Notes: generated by a model from the letters alone, not told the origin. Positions 43,192-51,758 are shown, numbered from the stretch's first letter. The stretch is DNA of 57,867 nt from an uncultured Bacilli bacterium (GCA_934148995.1 CAKPDM010000011.1:1-57867); one strand, 5' to 3'. Translations and numbers: made by a program.

Positions 43192-45052
43192 ATTTTAAAT
43201 GAAATGTCGCAACTGGACTATTACTATAGTAATTATTATCTTGGAAATGCCACCATTCTGATTCTAATGGACTGAATCCTTTTGATAACATAATGCTTCT
43301 TAATTTATTAGATACAGAGTTATTATATTTTACAAGTGAGGTAGTATCTAAAGTATCGTAAGTAGTTTGAGCTTTTAATTCTTGATTTTTACTATTAGTG
43401 ATAGCAATATCAAGAGCTACCCCTTTATTATGAGCAGATACACTTCCTGCTAAGAACCATGATGGCCCCCAATATTCTCCGTCTTTATCATAATCAATTG
43501 CTTTTTTAACTTTTGAATTAGAATTGTATAGATTTCTAAATTTATCGTTTAAAGATACTGTTATATCGTGTGGTCTGTAGGCATCATAAACTTTTAAGTT
43601 GTATCCTTCTTTTTTAGCTTTATTATAAGCTTTTTGTAATTTCTTGGCAGTTGGATATAAAAGTGGTGCATAGTAAGTTTCTTTACCAATTTTAGAATTA
43701 TACTTTTTAGTAAAACCATATAAATTCTTACCAGTTACACCGGGAATGGCCACATTAGCTGCTTTAGAAGTAACTGAACTAGCACTTGTTATTTCATAAA
43801 GCATATCTGGAATAACATCTGGCAAGTTAATTAATAAAAAGTCTGAATACACATAACCAGTAATATTGTTATATTTTATCTTTATGTATTTAGTTGAAGT
43901 ATTTTCGGCTGATAAAATAACTACTTTTCCTCCAACTGGAATCTCTCCTAATAACGTACTACTTTGAGAAGCAGCTTTTCTTATATTAACACTTTGATTA
44001 GTCCAGGCAGTTGCTCCATATAAAGTAGCACTAAAAGTACCTATCTTTGATTGAGCAACACCATTTTTGTTAAGATATATATAATCAACATAACTATTTT
44101 TTACTTTTACACCATTTTTATAGTAATATTTTTTACCATTTATTGTATACCAGCCATTCTTTTCCTTTTTTGTTTCTTGACTAGGTTGACTACCATTTGA
44201 AGTTGATGACTGATCATTACTAGAAGTAGAAGTTTGAGTACTATCATTAGTCTTGGAATCATTTGAAGTAGAGGTTTGATTGTTAGGCTGTTTAGTATCA
44301 CTTACTGTTTGAGATGTACTTGTGTTTGAATTAGAGTTCTGAGAATTATTTGCTGCGTTATTCTCATTTTTAGTAACAGTGTTAGTATCTGGTTTTGCAT
44401 TTACAGATATCTCTACTATCTTCGATGAGTCATAATTTACATTAACTTCTAAGTAAGTATTTCCTGGCTTTAGAGCTTTAATAGTACCATACTTATCTAC
44501 TGATACTACAGATTCATCAAATGATTTATAATTGATAGTTAAATTCTTTTCATTAGAGTTAACTGCTATCTTTGATGTCTCACCAACAGTTAATGTTTTA
44601 GTATCAAAAGAAAGAGAAAATTCTACATTCTTATCAACAGGACTGCTTATATTTTCTTGAACAGTTTCTGCTTTATTAGCAGTAGTCGTGTTACTGACAT
44701 TACTTGTTAAGGAATCATTAGTAGCTTTACTAACGGTACTAGTATCTTTTTCAGTATTACTTTTATTATCTGTAGTAGAACTAGTTGTGCTATTAGTTTT
44801 AGAATTTGTTGATGATGAAGAATTAACATTACTTTCAGTTTTACTATCAGTTTGTTTTGTGGAAGTAGTTTTTTCTGCTTCCTCACCGCTGTTATTATCA
44901 GCCTCATCATTATCAATTACATTTGTTAGATTAGTATTCTTATCTAACTTACTACTAGTATTATTTTTAATTACTACAACAAACAAAAATGCTAAACCTG
45001 TAATTAATACAATCATAAAAAATTTGACAAAGTATCTCACATAATTTTCCAT
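43190..45052 (-). CDS. VanX-like M15 D,D-dipeptidase with wall-binding modules
   Basis: Exported protein of about 620 aa. In order: a membrane anchor (about residues 8-28), a Ser/Thr/Asn-rich stretch (30-140), a BIG2-like Ig domain (about 140-220), a second Ser/Thr/Asn-rich linker, and two wall-binding-type repeats (NGWYTINGKKYYYKNGVKVK and DYIYLNKNGVAQ). Then an SH3b domain (SVNIRKAASQSSTLLGEIPV, ITGYVYSDFL) and a C-terminal M15 peptidase follow. The zinc site is SAHNKGVALDIAI, the catalytic Glu and last His are ESEWWHFQD, and VYDAYRPH matches VanX. The family cuts D-Ala-D-Ala. The start at 45050-45052 follows GGGGGA. It is cargo of the element; a role in peptidoglycan trimming is likely, resistance is not shown. 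Confidence 0.88.
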   Translation of the reverse strand: MENYVRYFVKFFMIVLITGLAFLFVVVIKNNTSSKLDKNTNLTNVIDNDEADNNSGEEAEKTTSTKQTDSKTESNVNSSSSTNSKTNSTTSSTTDNKSNTEKDTSTVSKATNDSLTSNVSNTTTANKAETVQENISSPVDKNVEFSLSFDTKTLTVGETSKIAVNSNEKNLTINYKSFDESVVSVDKYGTIKALKPGNTYLEVNVNYDSSKIVEISVNAKPDTNTVTKNENNAANNSQNSNSNTSTSQTVSDTKQPNNQTSTSNDSKTNDSTQTSTSSNDQSSTSNGSQPSQETKKEKNGWYTINGKKYYYKNGVKVKNSYVDYIYLNKNGVAQSKIGTFSATLYGATAWTNQSVNIRKAASQSSTLLGEIPVGGKVVILSAENTSTKYIKIKYNNITGYVYSDFLLINLPDVIPDMLYEITSASSVTSKAANVAIPGVTGKNLYGFTKKYNSKIGKETYYAPLLYPTAKKLQKAYNKAKKEGYNLKVYDAYRPHDITVSLNDKFRNLYNSNSKVKKAIDYDKDGEYWGPSWFLAGSVSAHNKGVALDIAITNSKNQELKAQTTYDTLDTTSLVKYNNSVSNKLRSIMLSKGFSPLESEWWHFQDNNYYSNSPVATFHLK

Positions 45053-45103
45053 ATATAGTCCCCCATTCATTGTGCTTTATTATATCATATTTAGCTTAAA
45101 AAA

Positions 45104-46717
45104 TCAATTAAAATGATATATAACTACATAGTGGACTTGAATTTTTTCATCTCTTAAAAATTTTTTTTCTACACAATAGCTGTTATTTAAATCAATACAA
45201 TTTAAATATATATCTAAAACTATTCTATTATTTATATTCTGTACTAATATCTTTTCTAATATTTCCTTGATTAGAAACGTTCTTATGATATTTTCAGTAA
45301 TATTTTTCTCAAGAAAACTCTTAATATTGTTAATATCAAATTTTTGCTTAGAAGCTTTTGTTGATGCTATTAATTTACTTTTTTTATCATTAATCATTTT
45401 CATAAGTTCATCTTTAGATATAACATCATCTGTATAAAGATTTAAAAGCTTAGATATTTCCTTTTTTAATTTTTTAATTTTTACTACATTTTTATTTTTA
45501 ATTAAAACTCTTTTATAAAGTTCTTTATATTTATCTAACATTATTTGAATCAGATTATCAGGAGTAATTTTTAGTATTTCTACTACATCAGCAAATATTT
45601 CATTAAGCTCACTCTCTCTTAAATTTGATACAGAACATTTATCGCTACTCTTTAAATGGGTCAAACATACCCAAGTTGCATCACTTTTATTACGTTTAAA
45701 ATATCGACGATAAAACACAGTTTGGTCGTTACCACAAAATATTTTTCCACTATATAAATGCTCGACTTTGTTACTAGTATTTCTTTTATAATTTTCTTTT
45801 CTTTTACTTAATCTACTATTAGCAAGATTCCATAATTCTTCTGTAACTATTGGAGGAATCTTTTCTTTATTCTCACAAACTACCCACTTAGATTTATCTA
45901 AATACTCGACTTTTTTAGTCATATAGTCTTTTATCTTAGTTTTTCTGCCACAATAATAACCTTTATATTTAGGATTTTCTATCATCCTTGATATTGAAGA
46001 AACAGAAAAATCATTTCCTAAACTAGATTTAACTCCATCATTTTTCAAGATTTTTACTATTTTAGAGATAGATAATTTATCAATAACATAAAGTTCATAT
46101 ACTTTTTTTACAATTATTCCCTCTTTTTCATTTACTACAAATTTATTATTAACTCTATCCTTATAATAACCGTATAAAGAATTATTACCCAATACCTGCT
46201 TTTTTTCAATGGCCCTATTCATTCCAAATCTTATTCTTTCTGATAAACGTCGTACTTCATCTTGAGAAAGTGAAGCCATTATAGTAAGTCTTAACTCTGA
46301 ATCTGGTGAGAGTGTATTAATATTATCATTGACAAAATAAACCGCTACTCCATTTTGTAATAATTCCCTAGTATATTTAATACTATCTAAGGTATTTCTT
46401 GAAAATCTTGAAATTTCTTTAGTAACAATTAAGTCAAACTTATCTTTTTTACTATCAGCAATCATCTTCATAAAGTTTACTCTTTTTAAATCACTGGTTC
46501 CCGTTATCCCGACATCAACATAACTATAAATATACTGCCAATTGATATTATTTCTTATATATTTCTTAAAGTATTCTATTTGGTTTGCTAATGAATTTTT
46601 TTGTTCTAAATGATCAGTTGAAACTCTAGCATAAATAACTACTCTTAAAGATAATTCACTAATACTTATCCCTTTTTCCAATTGACTTCTTATATTTAAT
46701 AAGTTAATAAATATCAC
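45104..46717 (-). CDS. Large serine recombinase
   Basis: Site-specific recombinase of 537 aa. The resolvase domain has the nucleophile Ser in VVIYARVSTDH and conserved Arg residues in ISRFSRNTLDSI and SQDEVRRLSERIRFGMNRA. A recombinase domain follows (GNNSLYGYYKD, YELYVIDKLSISKIVKILK, NPKYKGYYCGRKTK), then a zinc-ribbon-like part with FCGND, WVCLTH and KCSV, in which only three of the usual four Cys are visible, and a long coiled-coil helix (KKLKKEISKLLNLYTDDVIS). The first codon is GTG directly after the TAG of the 39-aa ORF, and the reading frame is the same. It probably catalyses insertion and excision of this element. Confidence 0.93.
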   Translation of the reverse strand: MIFINLLNIRSQLEKGISISELSLRVVIYARVSTDHLEQKNSLANQIEYFKKYIRNNINWQYIYSYVDVGITGTSDLKRVNFMKMIADSKKDKFDLIVTKEISRFSRNTLDSIKYTRELLQNGVAVYFVNDNINTLSPDSELRLTIMASLSQDEVRRLSERIRFGMNRAIEKKQVLGNNSLYGYYKDRVNNKFVVNEKEGIIVKKVYELYVIDKLSISKIVKILKNDGVKSSLGNDFSVSSISRMIENPKYKGYYCGRKTKIKDYMTKKVEYLDKSKWVVCENKEKIPPIVTEELWNLANSRLSKRKENYKRNTSNKVEHLYSGKIFCGNDQTVFYRRYFKRNKSDATWVCLTHLKSSDKCSVSNLRESELNEIFADVVEILKITPDNLIQIMLDKYKELYKRVLIKNKNVVKIKKLKKEISKLLNLYTDDVISKDELMKMINDKKSKLIASTKASKQKFDINNIKSFLEKNITENIIRTFLIKEILEKILVQNINNRIVLDIYLNCIDLNNSYCVEKKFLRDEKIQVHYVVIYHFN

Positions 46718-46837
46718 CTATCTTTTTAATAAGTATTCTTCCATATTTTGATATAGTTCATAAGATATCTTATCATTTTCAAATAGTTCTTTATTAAAAA
46801 TCAGCAATAACTTTGTTATTATTTTTTCTCTTTTCAT
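46718..46837 (-). CDS. Small SHOCT-like protein ahead of the recombinase (39 aa)
   Basis: A 39-aa ORF, MKREKIITKLLLIFNKELFE then NDKISYELYQNMEEYLLKR, with the look of a short SHOCT-type helical hairpin (aspect LFENDKISYELYQNMEEYLL). It ends in TAG and the recombinase begins at the very next codon in the same frame. The ribosome site is weak. It is either a separate small protein, as found beside other recombinases, or the N-terminus of the recombinase cut by one stop codon. Confidence 0.6.
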   Translation of the reverse strand: MKREKIITKLLLIFNKELFENDKISYELYQNMEEYLLKR

Positions 46838-46876
46838 GGTTTAGTATATGTATTAATGAGAATTATTTTCCAAAGT

Positions 46877-46924
46877 GCTTTCTTTTTCTTGCACTAAGAG
46901 AACCTAATGCTTTACAAGTAGAAA
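46877..46924. other. Element right junction (attR-like)
   Basis: Element arm 46877-46899 (starts GCTTTCTTTT), then GA (46900-46901), then host arm ACCTAATGCTTTACAAG. Confidence 0.7.
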
Positions 46925-47304
46925 AACAGGGTTATGGTTATGTAGTTGCTTCTGTTGGAGAACTTGGAGGAATTGTTCCTTATACAACTTACTTTGCTAG
47001 AAATAGTTATTTAACAAAGAATAATGATTTAATTAAAAAGTTTAGAGATGCTATTCAAAAAGGACTTGATTTTGTTCATAATTCTACTGATGAAAAAGTT
47101 GCAAAAGCAATTATTAATCAATTTCCAGATACTTCTTTAAAAGACATTACTAATGTTGTTAAAAGATATCGTGAGATAGAAGCATGGCCTAAGACAACTG
47201 AATATAAAAAGGAATCTTTTGATCACTTACAAGAGATTATGGAAAATGCTAATGAACTTGATAAGAAAGTTTCTTATGATAAGTTAAAATATGACATCAA
47301 ATAA
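46902..47304 (+). pseudogene. ABC substrate-binding lipoprotein, 3' part
   Basis: C-terminal 133 codons of the same protein as at 42543. From the junction it reads PNALQVEKQGYGYVVAS, then GELGGIVPYTTYFARNSYL, DLIKKFRDAIQKGLDFVHNS and WPKTTEYKKESFDHLQEIMEN, typical for the family end. The open frame extends upstream into the element to 46813, but with no start context, so it is not a separate gene. It overlaps the ATPase gene start by 14 nt, as in an intact operon. Confidence 0.88.
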
Positions 47305-48049
47305 TAATATTTTAGAAATAACACATCTAGAAAAGAACTATCAAGATATTAAAGATGAGATTAAGGCGATTGAAGATTTTTCTTTCAAAGTAGAAAAAGG
47401 AAAATTCATCTCCATTGTTGGTCCTTCTGGTTGTGGAAAAAGTACTTTACTTTCGATTCTTGCTAAGCTTGAAGATAAATCTAGTGGTGAAATTATTTTT
47501 AACAAGGACAATGTTGTTCTAGGTTATATGTTACAAAAAGATAGTTTGTTTCCTTGGCTAACTATTTTAGATAATTGTCTTTTAGGGCTAGAAATTAAAG
47601 GTATTAAGACAGAGGAGAATATCAGTTATGTTAATCATTTGTTAGATAGTTATGGTTTGACTGAATTTAAAGATAAATACCCTAGTAGTTTATCTGGTGG
47701 TATGAGACAAAGGGTTGCTCTCATCAGGACACTAGCGATTCATCCGGATATATTATTATTAGATGAACCATTTTCCGCACTTGATGCTATGACTAGAGTA
47801 GCTCTTGCTGATGACTTATATAAGATGATTAAGAAGGAAGGTAAAACTGTCTTAATGGTAACTCATGATATCGCAGAAGCAGTTAGTTTAAGTGATATTG
47901 TGATTGTTCTAACGAAAAGACCTGCTAAGATTAAAACTATTTATGAAATAGAGTTTGAAGATAGAAAGACACCTTTCGAAAATAGAAGTAAAAAGGAGTT
48001 TAATGTCTATTATGAAAAGATATGGAGGGATTTAGATGTCCATATCTAA
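47291..48049 (+). CDS. ABC importer ATPase, NitT/TauT type
   Basis: ATP-binding subunit of 252 aa. Walker A is VGPSGCGKSTLL, the Q-loop is in MLQKDSLFPW, the signature LSGGMRQRVALIRTL, Walker B ILLLDEPFSALD, and the switch His VTHDIAEAVSLSD, closely matching TauB/SsuB/ThiZ-type ATPases. It overlaps the substrate-binding gene by 14 nt and the permease gene by 14 nt. With the element in place it likely has reduced co-expression from the original promoter. Confidence 0.95.
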   Translation: MTSNNNILEITHLEKNYQDIKDEIKAIEDFSFKVEKGKFISIVGPSGCGKSTLLSILAKLEDKSSGEIIFNKDNVVLGYMLQKDSLFPWLTILDNCLLGLEIKGIKTEENISYVNHLLDSYGLTEFKDKYPSSLSGGMRQRVALIRTLAIHPDILLLDEPFSALDAMTRVALADDLYKMIKKEGKTVLMVTHDIAEAVSLSDIVIVLTKRPAKIKTIYEIEFEDRKTPFENRSKKEFNVYYEKIWRDLDVHI

Positions 48050-48827
48050 TGAAAGAAAAGAATATCTAAAAAAGAAACAAAAAGAAAGACGAATCATTAT
48101 CTTTGCACAAGTTTTAATACTTATTGTTTTTCTTATCATTTGGGAAATACTAGCACATTATAAAGTAATTAATACTTTCTTAGCTAGTAGTCCTTCACTA
48201 ATTGTTAAAACTTTAAGTTCTTTAGTTGAAAGTAATGATTTATTTACACATATTAAAGTCACTTTACTGGAAACCATCATTAGTTTTTCACTAGCTTCGA
48301 TTGGTGGTTTAGCAATCGCTTCTATTCTATGGTGGAATGAACGACTTGCTAAGATAGTTGATCCTTATCTTACAGTTATTAATGCTCTTCCTAAAGTAGC
48401 ACTTGGTCCTTTAATTATTATTTGGGTCGGTGCTAGTACAAAATCAATTATCTTTATGGCTTTATTAATTTCTTTATTCTTATCTATTATCAATATTTAT
48501 CATAGTTTTAAAGAAACTGATAAAAACTATTTAATTTTACTTAAGAGTTTAAATGCTAGTAAGAAAGATTTATTTTTCAAGGTTGTTTTACCAAGTAATT
48601 TTTCTAATGTAATTAATAATCTTAAAATTAATACAAGTATGGCTTATATTGGGGTAATTATGGGGGAATTACTTGTTTCTAAAAAGGGATTAGGTTACTT
48701 AATTATGTATGGTAGTCAAGTGTTCAATATAAATTTGGTTATCACTTCCGTATTTCTTCTAGGAGTATTCGCCTTTTTATTCTACTATATTATTTGTTTA
48801 GTAGAAAAAAAGTTCATAAAAAAATAG
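48036..48827 (+). CDS. ABC importer permease, NitT/TauT type
   Basis: Membrane subunit of 263 aa with about six helices. The EAA-like loop is NLKINTSMAYIGVIMGELLV with SLNASKKDLFFKVVLPSNFS before it, matching SsuC/TauC/ThiX-type permeases. It completes the importer with the interrupted binding protein and the ATPase. The substrate is not decidable. A terminator follows. Confidence 0.94.
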   Translation: MSISNERKEYLKKKQKERRIIIFAQVLILIVFLIIWEILAHYKVINTFLASSPSLIVKTLSSLVESNDLFTHIKVTLLETIISFSLASIGGLAIASILWWNERLAKIVDPYLTVINALPKVALGPLIIIWVGASTKSIIFMALLISLFLSIINIYHSFKETDKNYLILLKSLNASKKDLFFKVVLPSNFSNVINNLKINTSMAYIGVIMGELLVSKKGLGYLIMYGSQVFNINLVITSVFLLGVFAFLFYYIICLVEKKFIKK

Positions 48828-48852
48828 GAATCAACTACTGGTTTCTATTTTT
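48823..48852 (+). terminator. Terminator of the ABC importer
   Basis: AATAGGAATC (48823-48832) pairs, with wobbles, to GGTTTCTATT (48840-48849), then T run. Confidence 0.75.
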
Positions 48853-48880
48853 ATAGTGGAAATAACTTGTCAAAATCTAA

Positions 48881-48920
48881 TAAAAAAGACTTAGATTTTA
48901 ATTGTAATCTTAAGTCTTTT
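48881..48920 (-). terminator. Terminator of the aldehyde dehydrogenase gene
   Basis: AAAAGACTTAGATTT (from 48885) pairs with AATCTTAAGTCTTTT (to 48920), and a T run follows on the minus strand. Confidence 0.8.
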
Positions 48921-48927
48921 CTTATAA

Positions 48928-50364
48928 TTAATCTAAAATATTTTTAAGAACAATCGTCTTTGTACGACTCATTTCTTTTAGAGTTGTTGAAACTCCTTCG
49001 TTTCCAATTCCTGAATGTTTCCATCCACCGAATGGCATTTCAATAGCACGATAGAAACTTGCACCGTTGATAACTGCTCCTCCTACTTCCATTTCCATAG
49101 CAGCTTTGAAAGCAGTTTTCATATCACTAGTCATAATGTTTCCACATAAACCAAATTTACTTTGATTTGCTATTTCTAGAGCTTCTTCTAATGTATCAAA
49201 AGTACAAACTGGAATTACTGGGGCAAAGATTTCCATATCTTTCATAACATCCATATCTCTTGTTACATTATCAAGAATTGTTGGTTCAAAGAAAGCACCA
49301 TTTCTTCTACCACCATAAACTAAAGTAGCTCCTTGTTCCATTGTTTTCTTAACTTGTTCTTCAGCATTAATAGCCGCTTTTTCATTAATTAAACAACCAA
49401 TATCAGCATCTTCTTGTTGAGGCATAGCAACTTTTAATGATTGAAGAGTTTCTACTGCTCTTTTAATAAATTCATCTTTGATATCTTTTTGAACTAAGAA
49501 TCTTTTACTAGCACAGCAAACTTGTCCGGTATTATAAAGACGTCCCCAAACTAACTCCTTCATAGTTAAGTCCATATCAGCATCATTCATAACGATAAAA
49601 GCATCATTTCCACCTAACTCTAACATAACGTGAGTAATATTAGAAGCAGCATTAGCCATTACTTCAGCTCCTACTTCGGTACTTCCTGTTACACTAATTA
49701 AGGCTACTTGTGGATGTTTTGCTAAAGCGTTTCCAGTTACAGAACCACGTCCTGAAATACAGTTAATAACTCCTGCTGGAATTCCTGCTTCTACTAATAA
49801 TTCACAATATCTATGAAGTGTTAATGGATTATCAGTAGCTGGTTTTACAATTACACTATTTCCCATTATTAAAGCACTAGGTACTTTTTGACCAAATAAA
49901 TCACAAGGAAAATTAAATGGAATAATACAAGCAACTACACCTAATGGTTGTTGAACAGTTATTTGCATTGTTTTTTCTTGACCAACTTCACTTCCAGCTG
50001 GAATTACATTTCCATAATCATGTTTAGCTTTTTCTACATAACCATGAATAAAATGTTTTGTATTTCCAATTTCTGCTCTTGCTTCTTTAATTGGTTTTCC
50101 TGTTTCTTTTGATAATAATTGAGCTAATTCTTCATGTCTTTCTTCAACTAAATCAGCAAATTTGTATAAAATTTCTCCTCTTTCATACATTGGTATTTTA
50201 GCCCAAGCTTTTTGTGCCTTTGCTGCTTCTTTAACACAAAGGTCTACATCTTCTTCAGTAGCTAATGGAACTGTATCAATTAATTCATTAGTAGCTGGGT
50301 TAATTACATCAGCTTTTTCTCCATTACTAGCATCAACAAATTTTCCTCCGATTAAATTCTTCAT
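48928..50364 (-). CDS. NAD(P)-dependent aldehyde dehydrogenase
   Basis: Oxidises an aldehyde to the acid. It is 478 aa with all family marks: cofactor region PFNFPCDLFGQKVPSALIMG, VTGSTEVG, the general base Glu in LELGGNDAF, the nucleophile Cys in NTGQVCCASKRF, and the end FGGWKHSGIGNEG. The N-terminus MKNLIGGKFVDASNGE and the short length are like succinate-semialdehyde or lactaldehyde dehydrogenases; the substrate is not decidable. GAGGAGG lies before the ATG at 50362-50364. It is transcribed behind the FIST gene, 46 nt apart. Confidence 0.93.
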   Translation of the reverse strand: MKNLIGGKFVDASNGEKADVINPATNELIDTVPLATEEDVDLCVKEAAKAQKAWAKIPMYERGEILYKFADLVEERHEELAQLLSKETGKPIKEARAEIGNTKHFIHGYVEKAKHDYGNVIPAGSEVGQEKTMQITVQQPLGVVACIIPFNFPCDLFGQKVPSALIMGNSVIVKPATDNPLTLHRYCELLVEAGIPAGVINCISGRGSVTGNALAKHPQVALISVTGSTEVGAEVMANAASNITHVMLELGGNDAFIVMNDADMDLTMKELVWGRLYNTGQVCCASKRFLVQKDIKDEFIKRAVETLQSLKVAMPQQEDADIGCLINEKAAINAEEQVKKTMEQGATLVYGGRRNGAFFEPTILDNVTRDMDVMKDMEIFAPVIPVCTFDTLEEALEIANQSKFGLCGNIMTSDMKTAFKAAMEMEVGGAVINGASFYRAIEMPFGGWKHSGIGNEGVSTTLKEMSRTKTIVLKNILD

Positions 50365-50410
50365 TTTATCTCCTCCTCGTATTTTAGTATGAGTTAATTT
50401 TACGTAATTA

Positions 50411-51598
50411 TTATTCTTTTCCAAAACCTGTGAATGATAACATTAAACCACCACAACTATTGCAAGAATGTTCATCATAACCATATTCACCAAATGTAAA
50501 GATTGTAATGAATGGTACACCGTGAGCTTCTTCTACTAAGTTATCGTATACTTCATTGATTCTGTTTCCAATTCCTAATTTTCTTCCTCCACAATGAACT
50601 AATACATAACCTGCAGGGTCACAAGATAATTGACTTTTTAAATCTTTTAATGTTGCTTTTGTAGAATCAATTAATTCATCTACAGTTGCTTCTAATTGAA
50701 TAATAGCTGTTTTTTCTACTACTTTGTTTCCTAAATTGATAGTGTCATCATTTGGTGTTTTTGTTCCATTATCATCTCCGAACATTGGATGACGTACAAC
50801 AGTTAAGTTTCCTAAAGGGTCTTTTACACCTAATGGTTTAGTAATTGAAGCAGCTAATAAATTTTGACCATGTAATTTTTCTACTGTAGTTCCAGTCCAT
50901 TCAGCATATTTCTTAAGGGCAGAAACTCCATCGATTTTTACTAATGTACGATTATTTTTTACTTCTGTAATTAAACCAACATTATCTGATTCACGATATG
51001 CTCCTGTATATGAAGTAGCAATTTCATTATCAGTATAGAAGAATACTACTGCAACACCATCAGTAAATACTTTATCATTACAATAAATTTTCCAATTTCC
51101 TTCTACAGTATCATCAGCAGCACTTCCTCCAAACATTGGTACACGCCCGATAATATCTTGAATTCCCATTAAATAATCTTCTTCTTCTTTTGGACTTGCT
51201 ACCATATAGAAATAGTCTGGTGAATAAGTAGCGCCAGCATCTAATACTGCTTCTCTTGCTACTTTTCTTCCGATTTCTCTAGCATTTTTTCCTGCTTCGT
51301 GGCAAGCTACTCCAACAGTCATTTCTTTGTCATCAAAAGTCATCATGGCAGCGAAACCATCTTCACTTGAAATAATACCATCATTAGTCATTACCATTCC
51401 ACTTGATGTACAACCAACTACTGGTACTCCTCTCATTGTAGAGCGAACTCCTTTTATAACTTCTTCAGTATCGTCTTGACAAGAAGTATAAAGTAATCCT
51501 AGTTTTGGTCTCATTCCTAGTTTTGCATTTTTAGCAGTTTCTAGTCCTTTAGTAAAACTATCTTTTTGAGTGCTATAACCTACTTTTGTTTTTAACAT
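50411..51598 (-). CDS. FIST domain sensory protein
   Basis: Protein of 395 aa with FIST_N and FIST_C domains, thought to bind small ligands such as amino acids. Marks are KLGLLYTSCQDDTEEVIKGV, MRGVPVVGCTSSGMV, VPMFGGSAADDTVEGNWKIY and FFYTDNEIATSYTGAYRESD. The C-terminus holds SCNSCGG, a CxxC-like pair, and GEYGYDEHSC. It has no output domain of its own, so it may sense or work as a scaffold. It is first in a two-gene unit with the aldehyde dehydrogenase, which suggests a ligand connected to that enzyme's substrate (inference). Confidence 0.9.
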   Translation of the reverse strand: MLKTKVGYSTQKDSFTKGLETAKNAKLGMRPKLGLLYTSCQDDTEEVIKGVRSTMRGVPVVGCTSSGMVMTNDGIISSEDGFAAMMTFDDKEMTVGVACHEAGKNAREIGRKVAREAVLDAGATYSPDYFYMVASPKEEEDYLMGIQDIIGRVPMFGGSAADDTVEGNWKIYCNDKVFTDGVAVVFFYTDNEIATSYTGAYRESDNVGLITEVKNNRTLVKIDGVSALKKYAEWTGTTVEKLHGQNLLAASITKPLGVKDPLGNLTVVRHPMFGDDNGTKTPNDDTINLGNKVVEKTAIIQLEATVDELIDSTKATLKDLKSQLSCDPAGYVLVHCGGRKLGIGNRINEVYDNLVEEAHGVPFITIFTFGEYGYDEHSCNSCGGLMLSFTGFGKE

Positions 51599-51728
51599 AA
51601 ACTTCTCTCCTTCTATTCTTTATAATCTCTATGGGTTATCAAATCTTGATTTGTAAATTGTTGGTATCAATCTACTCTTCCCTATTATTGATTATAGCAC
51701 ACTTTTCTTTCAAAAAAAGAGTTTTCCA

Positions 51729-51754
51729 CAAAAAAAACATATTTTCAAATATGC
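51729..51754 (-). terminator. Terminator of the t6A operon
   Basis: CATATTT / AAATATG hairpin (51738-51753), then a run of T on the minus strand, just after tsaD. Confidence 0.8.
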
Positions 51755-51758
51755 TTCT

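Larger units (their letters stand above)
43134..46901. mobile_element. Serine-recombinase element in an ABC importer gene (~3.77 kb)
   Basis: The two parts of the substrate-binding-protein gene (42543-43135 and 46902-47304) join in frame through a shared GA, giving 996 nt = 332 codons with stop. The element between them carries, on the opposite strand, a large serine recombinase, a 39-aa ORF and a VanX-like peptidase. The two ends read as a circle give two 23-nt arms flanking GA (46877-46899 and 43136-43158). Their outer 10 nt are exact complements (GCTTTCTTTT / AAAAGAAAGC), the form of a serine integrase attP. The 2-bp direct repeat of GA is what serine recombinases leave. No conjugation, replication or phage genes are present. 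Excision itself is inference. Confidence 0.88.

Noticed and set aside
44688..45044. Rightward Leu/Val/Ser-rich open frame
   Set aside because: Shadow of the Ser/Thr/Asn-rich linker of the VanX-like protein on the other strand.
46813..46901. Start of a separate gene for the 3' part of the binding protein
   Set aside because: This stretch is element DNA before the GA junction; no ribosome site and the family sequence begins only after the junction.
46901..47304. Transposon-type target-site duplication of 3-9 bp at the element ends
   Set aside because: Only GA is shared between the two junctions, which fits a serine recombinase and not a DDE transposase.
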